64,000 bases of DNA, taken from the NCBI GenBank assembly GCA_946184295.1, contig CAMHEZ010000008.1, positions 1 to 64,000 of the forward strand. Direction: 5' to 3'. Of the stretch, positions 18,220 to 26,559 are shown piece after piece (position 1 is the first letter of the stretch; every line of letters begins with the position of its first letter). This stretch comes from an uncultured Clostridia bacterium (GTDB taxonomy: Bacteria; Bacillota; Clostridia; Oscillospirales; Acutalibacteraceae). The notes below the pieces were generated by a model that saw only the letters and a list, made by a program, of their open reading frames with translations, had not been told where the DNA came from and ran no database searches. The translations under genes were made by a program, and so were the position numbers.

Positions 18220-18906
18220 ATGACAAGAAAGATTTTGATTATTGAGGACAGCAGCGATATCAACAACCTGCTGGCCGAGACCCTGACCGAAGCGGGTTTT
18301 GTCGCTCAGCAGGCCTTTGACGGACTCAGCGGACAGAAGGCCGCGCTGGCGGGAGACTGCGATCTGATTCTTACCGACATCATGCTGCCTTATGTCAGCG
18401 GCGACGAGATTCTCCGCAAGGTGCGGGAGAAAAGCAATGTGCCGGTTATCGTCATTTCGGCCAAGGATATGGTGAGCGCCAAGATTGATCTGCTCAGAAT
18501 GGGCGCGGACGATTACATCACCAAGCCCTTCGATCTCGGCGAGGTGGTGGCGCGGGTAGAGACGGCCCTGCGGCGTGCGGGGGGCAGCGGTGCGGCTGCG
18601 TCGGAAACACTGCGTTACAAGGATATCGCACTGGACTGCGCCGACAAGCGTGTCACCGTGGGCGGCACGGAGATCAGATGCACCGCCAAGGAAACGCTGA
18701 TTCTCGAAATGCTCATGCGTAATCCCAATAAGGTGTTTACCAAGGCCAATCTCTATGAATCGGTCTGGGAGGAGGATTATCTGGGGGACGACAACGCGGT
18801 CAAGACCCATATCAGCAACCTGCGCAGCAAGCTCGAAAAAGCCAATCCCCTTGAGCAGTACATTGAAACCGTCTGGGGCCTCGGGTACAGGCTCTATAAA
18901 GAATAG
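18220..18906 (+). CDS. Orphan response regulator, OmpR family
   Basis: A DNA-binding two-component regulator of 228 residues. The receiver domain has the acidic pair IIEDS, the phosphorylated Asp in LTDIMLP (about residue 53) and the conserved Lys in ITKPF. The C-terminal winged helix contains CTAKETLILEMLMRNPNKVF and DNAVKTHISNLRSKLE. The ATG at 18220 with GGAG upstream is chosen; the frame is open further up but without signals. No histidine kinase gene is near, so its partner is encoded elsewhere or it acts without one. Confidence 0.92.
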   Translation: MTRKILIIEDSSDINNLLAETLTEAGFVAQQAFDGLSGQKAALAGDCDLILTDIMLPYVSGDEILRKVREKSNVPVIVISAKDMVSAKIDLLRMGADDYITKPFDLGEVVARVETALRRAGGSGAAASETLRYKDIALDCADKRVTVGGTEIRCTAKETLILEMLMRNPNKVFTKANLYESVWEEDYLGDDNAVKTHISNLRSKLEKANPLEQYIETVWGLGYRLYKE

Positions 18907-18963
18907 TGAATGGTGAATAGTGAATAGTGAAGAATGCTTTGTGCCGGGCGCAGGGCATTTTTT
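18906..18963 (+). terminator. GTGAATA heptads and a terminator-like hairpin after the regulator gene
   Basis: Four GTGAATA-type heptads (18906-18932) follow the stop directly. AATGC...GCATT with an inner TGTGC/GCGCA pairing and a T run (18933-18963) forms a probable terminator. Confidence 0.6.
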
Positions 18964-19036
18964 ATTAAGCGAGCGTCTTTTTCCCAGGCGAGCGCGGGAG
19001 TCCAGGGGGGCTGGCGAATCCGATCAAGGTTCCGCC
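18964..19036 (+). repeat. Modular hairpin repeat, copy B (shortened)
   Basis: Only parts of the family are left: TTAAGCGAGCG, GCGAGCGCGGGAGTCCAGGG and the tail GGCGAATCCGATCAAGGTTCCG. The middle hairpins are deleted. It starts 58 bases after the regulator stop, in sense orientation. Confidence 0.65.
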
Positions 19037-19047
19037 CGATATTTGAT

Positions 19048-19076
19048 TTGCAAATCCCGACGAAATATGATATACT
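19048..19076 (+). promoter_or_regulatory. Promoter of dnaD
   Basis: TTGCAA (19048-19053), 17-base spacer, TATACT (19071-19076), 18 bases before the dnaD ATG. Confidence 0.6.
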
Positions 19077-19093
19077 GAATCGGTAAAAGATGA

Positions 19094-20245
19094 ATGACAG
19101 ATAGGGTGACGGATGTTTTGAATTGCGGAATCAATCTGGGGCAGTGGAACGCGGTGTTTGCGGTGCCTGCCTGTGTGGTGGATGAACATATGAAGCTGGC
19201 GGGGGCGGCGCAGTTGAAGGTACTGCTGTACCTGCTGCGGCACGCGGGCGAGCCTGTCACGCTGGAGGCACTGGCCTTTGCGGTGGGGCAGAAAACCGCC
19301 GACACGCGCGACGCGCTGGATTATTGGGTAAACTGCGGCGTACTGTCGGCGGAGGAGGACAGGTTGCAGCCGCCCACTGCGGCAGCGTCAGAGACGGCAC
19401 CGGAAGCCGCTCCGGCGGTTCCCGCCGCCGGACTGCCTGCGGCGTCGGTCAAAAATGCCTTGGGACAGGGCGCGGCCGCCCGCGTCAAGGACAAAATCCG
19501 CTATCCCTTTGACGAGTGCATGCGGTACGTCGCGGAGGATTCGCAGCTCAAGAATATGCTGACGGCGGTGGAGGCTACGCTGGGCAAGCAGCTGACCCAC
19601 ACGGAGGTGACTTGCTTTGTCACGCTGGTCAAGTGGCACGGCCTGCCCTGCACGATTGTCCCCATGCTGATTCAATACTGCAAGTCCATCGGCAAGACGA
19701 GCATCGCCTATATGGAATCCACCGGCATTGGCTGGGCCGCCGAGGAGATCGACACCTTCGAGAAGGCCGAGAGCAAGATTGCCGCGCAGACGGCCCGCCG
19801 CAAGGCGTGGAATGCGGTGCGTACGGCGCTGGAAATTCCCGAGCGCAAGGCCACCGACGCGGAGATGAAGTATTGCGACCTGTGGATCAACGGGCAGCAC
19901 ATTGACATCGAACTGGTGCGCCACGCGTATGACAAGTGCGTCAACAAGAACGGCAAGCCCAGTTTTGCCTATATGAACGGCATCATCAAGCGCTATTATG
20001 AGCAGGGGATTACCGATGTGGCCTCCGCGCTCAGGCTGGACGAGCAGAACCGCGCCGCAATGGAGCAGAAACGGGCCGCGCGTGACGCGGCGGGCGCAAG
20101 CCGCGCCCCTTCCGACGACCGCGGCAATGCCGCCGGCGGCCGCTACGGAGAGACCTACGCCACGGAGGATATCGAAGCCATTCTGGACGCGGAGTGGATG
20201 TCCGAGAGCGTGGGCAGCGACAGCGATTACAATTACGACGACTGA
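19094..20245 (+). CDS. dnaD: DnaD-domain replication initiation protein
   Basis: DnaD-type proteins remodel DNA at origins and restart sites and help load the DnaB/DnaC replicative helicase. The 383-residue protein has an N-terminal winged-helix region (HMKLAGAAQLKVLLYLLRHAG), a disordered Ala/Pro linker, and two C-terminal DnaD domains. The first is near HTEVTCFVTLVKWHG. The second is DAEMKYCDLWINGQHIDIEL, ending in the YMNGIIKRYYEQGI signature. The ATG at 19094 is the first workable start after the promoter; its ribosome site is weak. The helicase-loader gene follows 15 bases later. Confidence 0.9.
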   Translation: MTDRVTDVLNCGINLGQWNAVFAVPACVVDEHMKLAGAAQLKVLLYLLRHAGEPVTLEALAFAVGQKTADTRDALDYWVNCGVLSAEEDRLQPPTAAASETAPEAAPAVPAAGLPAASVKNALGQGAAARVKDKIRYPFDECMRYVAEDSQLKNMLTAVEATLGKQLTHTEVTCFVTLVKWHGLPCTIVPMLIQYCKSIGKTSIAYMESTGIGWAAEEIDTFEKAESKIAAQTARRKAWNAVRTALEIPERKATDAEMKYCDLWINGQHIDIELVRHAYDKCVNKNGKPSFAYMNGIIKRYYEQGITDVASALRLDEQNRAAMEQKRAARDAAGASRAPSDDRGNAAGGRYGETYATEDIEAILDAEWMSESVGSDSDYNYDD

Positions 20246-20260
20246 CAGGAGTGACGCATT

Positions 20261-21259
20261 TTGTCATATTCAAGAGAAGTGTATGAGAGCGCCAAGTCGC
20301 GCATTGACGCCCTGCGGCAGCTCGCGATCCGCGAGAACGAGGAGCGCCGCCGGGAATTTGTGGCCATCAACCCCGAATATGCCGAGCTGGACAGGAAAAT
20401 CGCGCAGACCTCCATCGAACTGACGCGCGTCATGCTCAGCGGACAGAAGGATATCACCGACGCGGTGGCGGAGATTCGCGACAACAACCTCGCCATGCAG
20501 CAGCGGCAGGCGGAGATTCTCAAAGAAAACGGCTGCCCGCCCGACTTTCTCGAACCCAAATTTCACTGTCCCAAGTGCCGGGACACCGGCTTTGTGGACG
20601 GCAAGACCTGCGCCTGCTTCAAGGAGATACTGCAAAAGACCGCCTATGACGAGCTGAACAAGTCCACCCCGCTGGAGCTTTGTTCCTTCCGCAGCTTTTC
20701 CATCGACTTCTACCCCGACAAGGCCGAAAGCTCCAATCTTTCGCCCCGTCAGATCATGGACCGCGTCAAGAAGGGCTGCTGGGATTACGCCAACAAGTTC
20801 ACGACCGATTCCCCGAACCTGCTGTTTCAGGGCGGCGTGGGTCTGGGCAAGACCCATCTCTCGCTTGCCATCGCGGGCAAGGTCATCAGCAAGGGCTACG
20901 GCGTGATCTACGGCTCGGCGCAGAATTTTTTCAACAGCATTGAGGCAGAGCATTTCGGGCGGGGCGACGACAAGCAGTACACCCTTAACCTGCTCAAATC
21001 CTGCGACCTGCTGATTCTCGACGACCTCGGCACCGAATTTATCACCCAATTCACCACCGCGACGCTCTACGATATCATCAATACCCGTATTCTCCGCCGC
21101 CGTCCTACCATCATCAGCACCAATTTCAATATCGAGGGGCTGAAGAAGAAGTACGACGACCGCATCACCTCGCGGCTTTCGGGCAACTACCTGCGCTACC
21201 AGTTTGTCGGCAGCGACGTCAGAATCACGCTGAAGGTCAAAAAGCGCGTGGAAAACTGA
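20261..21259 (+). CDS. Replicative helicase loader, DnaC/DnaI family
   Basis: An AAA+ ATPase that puts the ring helicase onto DNA. The 332-residue protein has an N-terminal coiled region, a zinc-binding CPKCRDTGFVDGKTCAC near residue 100, Walker A GGVGLGKTHLS near residue 195, Walker B LLILDDLGTE, sensor STNFN and the arginine RITSRLSG. The TTG start at 20261 is well placed nine bases after AGGAG. It is the second gene of the dnaD operon; dnaD plus loader is a common clostridial pair. Confidence 0.93.
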   Translation: MSYSREVYESAKSRIDALRQLAIRENEERRREFVAINPEYAELDRKIAQTSIELTRVMLSGQKDITDAVAEIRDNNLAMQQRQAEILKENGCPPDFLEPKFHCPKCRDTGFVDGKTCACFKEILQKTAYDELNKSTPLELCSFRSFSIDFYPDKAESSNLSPRQIMDRVKKGCWDYANKFTTDSPNLLFQGGVGLGKTHLSLAIAGKVISKGYGVIYGSAQNFFNSIEAEHFGRGDDKQYTLNLLKSCDLLILDDLGTEFITQFTTATLYDIINTRILRRRPTIISTNFNIEGLKKKYDDRITSRLSGNYLRYQFVGSDVRITLKVKKRVEN

Positions 21260-21273
21260 TATGGCACCGGGGG

Positions 21274-21486
21274 GTGACGAGTGTGACGAGTGTGACGAAC
21301 CCTGTATATAGCTTTATCTATACTACCGTTACTTGATTGATGATTGTTATATAGTATATATTCGTCTCATTGTCACACTACTGCCTGTTTTCTTGTAAAA
21401 AACGCGTATTTCAGGGCTTTTTTGGCGTTTGCGGCTGTGACGAGGAGCCCTTTTTTGCTCGTCACAGCTTCGTCACACCCGTCACG
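21274..21486. repeat. Iteron-like GTGACGA repeats, AT-rich stretch and hairpin
   Basis: GTGACGA occurs at 21274, 21283 and 21292 with a 9-base period. About 100 AT-rich bases follow (TATATAG, TTATATAGTATATAT). Then comes a perfect 11-base inverted repeat, GCTGTGACGAG (21434-21444) / CTCGTCACAGC (21458-21468), and two more reverse copies, TCGTCAC and CCGTCAC (21470-21486). The layout resembles a replication origin or a regulator site, but I see no DnaA box. It sits just after the dnaD-loader operon. Confidence 0.65.
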
Positions 21487-21500
21487 GCTTTGTATGCGCC

Positions 21501-21690
21501 GGGGCGCGTTTTTCATCTTGGCGCGTTCTGCTCGGTCGGCTGACGTCTCCCTCGTGGGGCGCCGCCCCACGCCCTGCTGGGGCGCTTGCCCCAGCTTTCG
21601 CTAGCGAAAGCGAGACCCGCCAGGAGGACCAGTCCCCCAAGCTGTTGCTTGTCAACAGCTAAGACTCCCCGCGCTTCGCTTTTTCATTTC
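21501..21690 (-). repeat. Modular hairpin repeat, copy C (reverse)
   Basis: Read on the minus strand it starts with AAAAAGCGAAGCG and contains several hairpins: GTCCCC..type, GCTTTCGCTAGCGAAAGC, GGGGCAAGCGCCCC and GTGGGGC-GGC-GCCCCAC. It then has GTCGGCTGACG/GACCGAGCAG. It is one of the longest copies and lies antisense between dnaC and cdaA. Confidence 0.8.
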
Positions 21691-21788
21691 CTCCGCTTTT
21701 TTTGAAAAAGCTCTTGCAAACTGCCTGCCCTGTGTGGTAAGATATAAGGAAGAAAATTGGAGCGGTGTGAATGGGTGTTTGGTGATGA

Positions 21789-22739
21789 ATGATGCTTAAC
21801 GATTTTATTGAAATAGTGCAGCGTCTGGTGACGTATTTTACCGTATTCGACTTGATTGATATTACTATCGTGTCGTTTCTGGTGTATTATCTGATCGTCT
21901 TTATCCGTGACACGCGGGCGCAGCAGCTCATGAAGGGCATTGTCGTGATTGCCGTGGCCTACTCGCTCGCCACGTGGCTCCGCCTCAACACACTGCAATA
22001 CATCATCGAGGTCATCATCAACAACGGTATCCTGGCGGTCATCATCGTGTTTCAGCCGGAACTGCGCAGCTTTCTGGAACATATGGGACGCAGCAAGCTC
22101 CCGGTGGGGAACCTGTTCGGCCCTGTCCCCGAGGATACCCATGACGCGATGCTTGGCGCGATCAACGGCGTGGTCGAAGCCTTCCGCACACTGCAAAAGC
22201 AGAAGATGGGCGCACTGGTGGTGTTTGAGCGCGAAGAGCTGCTCAACGATATCGCCGCCACCGGTACGGAAGTGGACGCGACCCCCAATGCCGGCGTGAT
22301 CGCAAACATTTTTTTCAACAAGGCGCCTCTGCACGACGGCGCGGTGATTATCCGCGACGGCCGTGTATATGCGGCGGGCTGTATCCTGCCGCTCACCCAC
22401 AACAACAACATTTCCATGGAGCTGGGTACCCGCCACCGCGCCGCCATCGGCATGAGCGAAAATTCCGACGCCGTGGTAGTGGTGCTTTCGGAGGAGACGG
22501 GGCAGCTTTCCATCGCCATTAACGGCGATTTGCAGCGCTTTGACACCGTCACCGAGTTTACGGCGGTGCTCATGCAGGTGCTGCTCCCCAACACGGAAGA
22601 AACCGTCAGCAAGAGCCAGCGCTTCTGGCAGGACGTGAAAGACCGTTTTGCCGCGGGCGACAGCCGCAAAAAGAAGGAAAAGACCAAGGCGGAACCGCCG
22701 TCCGATACCGAAGAGAAACCAAACGACAACAAGGCGTGA
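21789..22739 (+). CDS. cdaA: Diadenylate cyclase CdaA
   Basis: Makes the second messenger c-di-AMP from two ATP and so affects potassium balance and wall growth. The 316-residue protein has three N-terminal membrane helices (residues about 10-95) and then the DAC domain, with the catalytic motif LHDGAVII near residue 180 and TRHRAAIG near residue 216. The C-terminus is a charged tail. ATGATG at 21789 gives two adjacent starts. cdaR follows 33 bases later, as in most Firmicutes; the usual third gene glmM is not next. Confidence 0.96.
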   Translation: MMLNDFIEIVQRLVTYFTVFDLIDITIVSFLVYYLIVFIRDTRAQQLMKGIVVIAVAYSLATWLRLNTLQYIIEVIINNGILAVIIVFQPELRSFLEHMGRSKLPVGNLFGPVPEDTHDAMLGAINGVVEAFRTLQKQKMGALVVFEREELLNDIAATGTEVDATPNAGVIANIFFNKAPLHDGAVIIRDGRVYAAGCILPLTHNNNISMELGTRHRAAIGMSENSDAVVVVLSEETGQLSIAINGDLQRFDTVTEFTAVLMQVLLPNTEETVSKSQRFWQDVKDRFAAGDSRKKKEKTKAEPPSDTEEKPNDNKA

Positions 22740-22772
22740 CGATGGTCACATGGGGGAGAGGATAGATGATAT

Positions 22773-24143
22773 ATGGGGAAAAAACACAGTGAAAAACAAA
22801 CATTCCTCCTGACCGCCTACCGAAGGGTCAGAAAGTTTATCCGCCGTCCGTGGTTCTATGACAAGCGGTTCCTGGTGGTGCTGTCGGTGCTGTGCTCGCT
22901 GTTTCTGTGGTCGGTGCTGTCGGTCAACGCCAGCCCCGAAGAAGTGCGCACCATTTCGGGCGTACATATCAACATCAATCAGGAAGGCATCGAGGAAAAT
23001 TTCGGCGTGCGGTTTGTGGAGGTCATCAGCCCCGAATCGCTCAAGGACCTCGAATTTGACATCAAGGTGCGCGGGCGGAAGTACCTGATTTCCCAGCTCA
23101 CGGCCGACGATTTCACCGCCGTGGCCTCCGCCAACAAAAGCGTTTCCAAGCCCGGTTCCTACGACTTCACGGTCTCGGTGAGCTGCAACAACCCGCTGCT
23201 CGATCTCACGATTTCCAACAACGGGCAGCAGATGTATGTGAAATTCGACCGCTATGTTACCAAGGAATTTGCGGTTTCCGGCGTGGAGGGCGTCGGCGCA
23301 ACCGTTGCCGCCGATTCCGGACTGATTATGGGCACCTCTTATTCCAATGTGACCAAGGTCAAGGTGGACGGCCCCGAAACGGAGGTTTCCAAGATTGCTT
23401 CGGTCATCGTGCGGGCGGACGTCAACAAAGAGCTGTACGACGGTGAATCCTTTGACGGCGGGGAAGTGTTTAAAAATGAGGACGGTGAGGAGCTGACCCT
23501 TAGCGGCAATACGACCGTCACGCGTTACACCGCCGACGGAAAGATCGCCAATGCCGCTAAAGTTACGATTCCCATCAAGACCACCAAGCGTTTTTCCGTG
23601 AACGTCAAATATACCAACGCACCCAGCAATTTTGACGCTGGCAAGCTGCCTGTTTCCATCTCTCCCAGTACCGTGCTGCTGGTGGGGACGCCTGACGCCA
23701 TCAACAATCTGAGTGATACCTATCAGGCAGGCGAGATTGATCTGGCGCAGCTCAGCAACCGGGTAAATACCTTTAACTTCGACCTGACGCTCAGCACCGG
23801 CGTGGAGATTGCCGACAGCGTGGAGCGGATCAGGGTCAAAATCGACCTCTCACAGTACAGCGTGGAGAAGTTCAGCGTCAAGGCCCGTCCGTCGTTTGAC
23901 TATGTCAACTACACCGGTACCCGCGATGTGAAGGTGAAAACCGCCTCGCTCAGCAACATTCAGATTATCGGTCCGGCCCACACGGTCGCGCAGCTCAAAA
24001 GCTCGGATATCATCGTGGAGGCCGATATGACAGGCAAGGAGACCGTGACGGGTCCCTGCACCGTCAACGCGGTGATTACCGTCAAAAATCATGCCAACTG
24101 CTGGGCGATCGGCTCCTACGAGGTTGACGCGGTCATCGAATAG
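22773..24143 (+). CDS. cdaR: CdaA regulatory protein with YbbR domains
   Basis: CdaR sits in the membrane with its YbbR domains outside and tunes CdaA activity. The 456-residue protein has a basic N-terminus, one membrane helix (RFLVVLSVLCSLFLWSVLSV, about residues 32-51), and about four YbbR repeats of about 85 residues recognised by the YXNAPS/FDAGKLPV and KFSVKARPSFDYVN-type starts. It directly follows cdaA. A terminator and a convergent gene come next. Confidence 0.92.
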   Translation: MGKKHSEKQTFLLTAYRRVRKFIRRPWFYDKRFLVVLSVLCSLFLWSVLSVNASPEEVRTISGVHININQEGIEENFGVRFVEVISPESLKDLEFDIKVRGRKYLISQLTADDFTAVASANKSVSKPGSYDFTVSVSCNNPLLDLTISNNGQQMYVKFDRYVTKEFAVSGVEGVGATVAADSGLIMGTSYSNVTKVKVDGPETEVSKIASVIVRADVNKELYDGESFDGGEVFKNEDGEELTLSGNTTVTRYTADGKIANAAKVTIPIKTTKRFSVNVKYTNAPSNFDAGKLPVSISPSTVLLVGTPDAINNLSDTYQAGEIDLAQLSNRVNTFNFDLTLSTGVEIADSVERIRVKIDLSQYSVEKFSVKARPSFDYVNYTGTRDVKVKTASLSNIQIIGPAHTVAQLKSSDIIVEADMTGKETVTGPCTVNAVITVKNHANCWAIGSYEVDAVIE

Positions 24144-24150
24144 ACAAACA

Positions 24151-24188
24151 AAAACCGAGTGTCCCCGGTATGGGAGGCACTCGGTTTT
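24151..24188. terminator. Terminator of cdaA-cdaR
   Basis: AAAACCGAGTG / CACTCGGTTTT with a 16-base loop, followed by T-rich sequence, eight bases after the cdaR stop. Confidence 0.88.
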
Positions 24189-24216
24189 ATTGTGTTCGCC
24201 TGACTGCATCGGAAAT

Positions 24217-24413
24217 CAATTTTTGTCGGAACCTTGATCGGATTCGCCTGACTGCGTTTTTCATTTTGGCGCGTTCTGCTCGGTCGGCTGACGCCTCCCT
24301 CGTGGGGCGCTGCCCCACGCCCCGCAAGGGCGCTGCCCTTGACCTGGCAGGGAGCTAGCCCCCTGCACCCCGCGCTCGCATGCGCTCGCTTAATTGCGCT
24401 TCGCTTTTTCATT
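24217..24413 (-). repeat. Modular hairpin repeat, copy D (reverse)
   Basis: Nearly full copy on the minus strand: head AAAAAGCGAAGCGCAATTAA, GCATGCGAGCGCGGGGTGCA, then CAGGGGGCTAGCTCCCTG, AAGGGCAGCGCCCTT, GTGGGGCAGCGCCCCAC and the GGCG(T)CAGCC hairpin, ending in a CGAATCCGATCAAGGTTCCG tail. It starts 17 bases after the minus-strand binding-protein gene stop, in sense with it, after TTATTCA heptads (24413-24438). Confidence 0.88.
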
Positions 24414-24430
24414 TTATTATTCATTATTCA

Positions 24431-25972
24431 TTATTCTTTGACGTCTGCCGCCGTGCTTTGTGTATCGGCAATCAGGCGCAGGGTCTGCTCATCGGTGAGA
24501 ATGCCCTTGGAACGGTATGATACCGCCATGGAGCAGTGGCTCCAGAAGAACGCGTTTTCCTGCGTCTGGGTGGTGAGCAGGAACGTGTCGGCGGACTGCA
24601 CCGACTGAATCACGCCGTTATAGATATTGGATTTATCGGTAAGTTTGTCTTGTGCGCCGCGTGAAATGGAGGCGAGTGCCGGGACGCGGTAGGCGTTGCC
24701 GCACAGCCTGACGCAGCTGTCCTCTTTGAGAAAGGATTCGACAAAATCCAGCATGTCTTCCCGCTTGTCGCTGTCATAATAGGCTTTTTTCGTGATATAA
24801 AAGCCTTCGCCGAAATTGACATACAGGCCGTTTTCACTGACCGACCGGATTTGCTCATCGGTACGGGAGACGGGGGCCGCACGGGTGGTCCGGGTCTGAG
24901 AGGTGTTATCGGCGGCAGCCGGCGTAGCCGCTTCACCGGAGCCGGATGCGGGCGCTTTGCCGCCGGAGGTTGGCTTGGTGGGGGGCAGGGTATTGGCTGT
25001 CACGGGGGGATAAACGGGGCCGGAGGCGGCGTTGGTGGGGTAGGTATTGGCCGCCGTGGTGATATCCGCCCGCGTGAAGGTGCCGTATTGCGGCAGGGCA
25101 ATGTACTGGCTGTCGATATCGGTGTTGATGCTGCCGCACATGGTGTTGTCAATCAGCAGAATGGCAGCGCTGCCGCTGTTATACAATTCGACAGGGGAGG
25201 GCTGCGGCTGGTCGGAGGTGTTTTTGAGGTCGGAGCGCGACACCAGATAATCGAAGGCTTCCGGCGCCATCGGCGGGAACGCGCCGAGTTCGTCGAGCTT
25301 GGCGACTGCTTCCAGCGCCTGTGTCCAGCTTTTGTCGGGAGTGCCGTTCATAGCGGAGCGGACCGATTTGACGCCGCCCAGACCGCGCACCAGATATTCC
25401 ATCAGGGCGCTGCTGTCGCTGAGTGAATTGGCAAACAGGTATGTTTCCCCTTTTTGGAAGTGCAGGGCGGCCTTCATGATGTCGTCCCATGTTTCAGGGA
25501 CGCGCAGGGCGCTTTTGCGAAACAGCGCCGCGTTGACCACGATGCCCTGCCAGTCGCCGCGTACGGGAATGCAGTAGCGGCCGCCGTCGTTGGCCGCCGC
25601 GCTGTCGATGACGGCCTCCGAGACGCCGCGGGCAAAGTCCGGATAATCCGCCCGGATTTCGTCCACCGTCATGAAGAAGTCGGACAGCTCGCTCATGTCT
25701 TTGATGGCACTGAAATAAATCACGTCGGGGGCATTGGCGCCGCGGTAGGTGGAGGTGATGGAGAGCGCCATTTTGTAGCTGCCGGACGCGGTGGTCGTGG
25801 TGTCGTTGATGACCACGTTTTTGTGGGTCTTGGTGTACTCATTGATGATGGCGGAATAGGCGGCCAGATCGTCCGCCGCGCCGAAGGTGCTGTAGGTGCG
25901 CATGACGAAGTGCTTTTTGTCATTCCGGCCGCACGAGCAGCACGTCCCGAACAGCACCGCCGCCGCCACCAA
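24431..25972 (-). CDS. Extracellular solute-binding lipoprotein, 5' end uncertain
   Basis: A family 1 (sugar-type) periplasmic binding fold of about 513 residues: ANAPDVIYFSAIKDM, GDWQGIVVNAALFRK, PETWDDIMKAALHFQKG and LFANSLSDSSALM. The lipoprotein signal ALLVAAAVLFGTCCSC is visible, but no ATG, GTG or TTG with a ribosome site lies before its hydrophobic part. The first usable codon is the TTG at 25972, and the frame runs back open through hairpin repeat copy E. The native start may have been lost when that repeat inserted. A Pro/Thr/Ala-rich insertion of about 60 residues (PPTKPTSGGKAPASGSGEAA) interrupts the fold. No permease genes are near, so it is an orphan or a decayed gene. Confidence 0.7.
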   Translation of the reverse strand: MVAAAVLFGTCCSCGRNDKKHFVMRTYSTFGAADDLAAYSAIINEYTKTHKNVVINDTTTTASGSYKMALSITSTYRGANAPDVIYFSAIKDMSELSDFFMTVDEIRADYPDFARGVSEAVIDSAAANDGGRYCIPVRGDWQGIVVNAALFRKSALRVPETWDDIMKAALHFQKGETYLFANSLSDSSALMEYLVRGLGGVKSVRSAMNGTPDKSWTQALEAVAKLDELGAFPPMAPEAFDYLVSRSDLKNTSDQPQPSPVELYNSGSAAILLIDNTMCGSINTDIDSQYIALPQYGTFTRADITTAANTYPTNAASGPVYPPVTANTLPPTKPTSGGKAPASGSGEAATPAAADNTSQTRTTRAAPVSRTDEQIRSVSENGLYVNFGEGFYITKKAYYDSDKREDMLDFVESFLKEDSCVRLCGNAYRVPALASISRGAQDKLTDKSNIYNGVIQSVQSADTFLLTTQTQENAFFWSHCSMAVSYRSKGILTDEQTLRLIADTQSTAADVKE

Positions 25973-25990
25973 TAAAGCCGTGAATTGTGA

Positions 25991-26155
25991 AAAATTAATT
26001 AAGCGAAGCGCGGGTTTCCAAAGGGACTGGTCCCTTTGGCGGGTGCAGGGCAGCGCCCTGCCGGGGGCCGGGGCAGCGCCCCGGGAGCAGGCGAAGCCTG
26101 CGAGCAAGACGCGCTTGGATTTCCGATACCGTCGGGCGCATCCGGACGCAGAACC
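25991..26155 (+). repeat. Modular hairpin repeat, copy E
   Basis: Head TTAATTAAGCGAAGCGCGGG, then CCAAAGGGAC-TG-GTCCCTTTGG, GCAGGGC-AGC-GCCCTGC, CGGGGC-AGC-GCCCCG, GCAGGC-GAA-GCCTGC and CGAGCAAGACGCG. It lies antisense between two minus-strand genes and abuts the 5' end of the solute-binding gene. Confidence 0.82.
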
Positions 26156-26187
26156 CTCCTTCACAGTAAAGACCAAACCAATCCCCC

Positions 26188-26523
26188 CTATTTGAGCAGG
26201 CTCACCGAGCCGATGACCGGCAGGGGATTGAGCTTGTCGCAGGCGACGTTGCAAATGCCGTACAGGCTCATGGCAATGGCGCAGAGCGTGATGAAGATGA
26301 GCAGCACGGACGGTATGATGGAGATGAAGGGCAGATGCCCCAGCAGCATATCCACAATGTAGTGAATGACGAGCGCGACCGCCTCGGTGATGGCCAGCAC
26401 CATGCCCTGATTGGTGTGGAAGCGCAGCCGGGGATTTTTGCGGCTGTCGCTGAAAAGCCCGAGCAGAAAGAACGGGCCTATGTAGGAAAGATAGCTGAAA
26501 GTTTTGATGTCCTGACTGGTCAT
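26188..26523 (-). CDS. Small membrane protein, DUF4870-like
   Basis: The 111-residue protein has three membrane helices (residues about 10-25, 40-65 and 70-95) with the loop FSDSRKNPRLRFHTNQGMVL. This RFHANQG-type motif between helix 1 and 2 is typical of DUF4870 proteins of unknown role. The ATG at 26523 has GAGGGAG upstream. It is the third gene of a minus-strand series after the dipeptidase and the NusG-II protein. Confidence 0.75.
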   Translation of the reverse strand: MTSQDIKTFSYLSYIGPFFLLGLFSDSRKNPRLRFHTNQGMVLAITEAVALVIHYIVDMLLGHLPFISIIPSVLLIFITLCAIAMSLYGICNVACDKLNPLPVIGSVSLLK

Positions 26524-26559
26524 TGCGTTCGCTCCCTCTTGTTATGGTTGGTGAATGGT

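Noticed and set aside
17915-18223. 102-codon plus-strand frame
   Set aside because: It overlaps the better 54-residue membrane protein in another frame and has no ribosome site.
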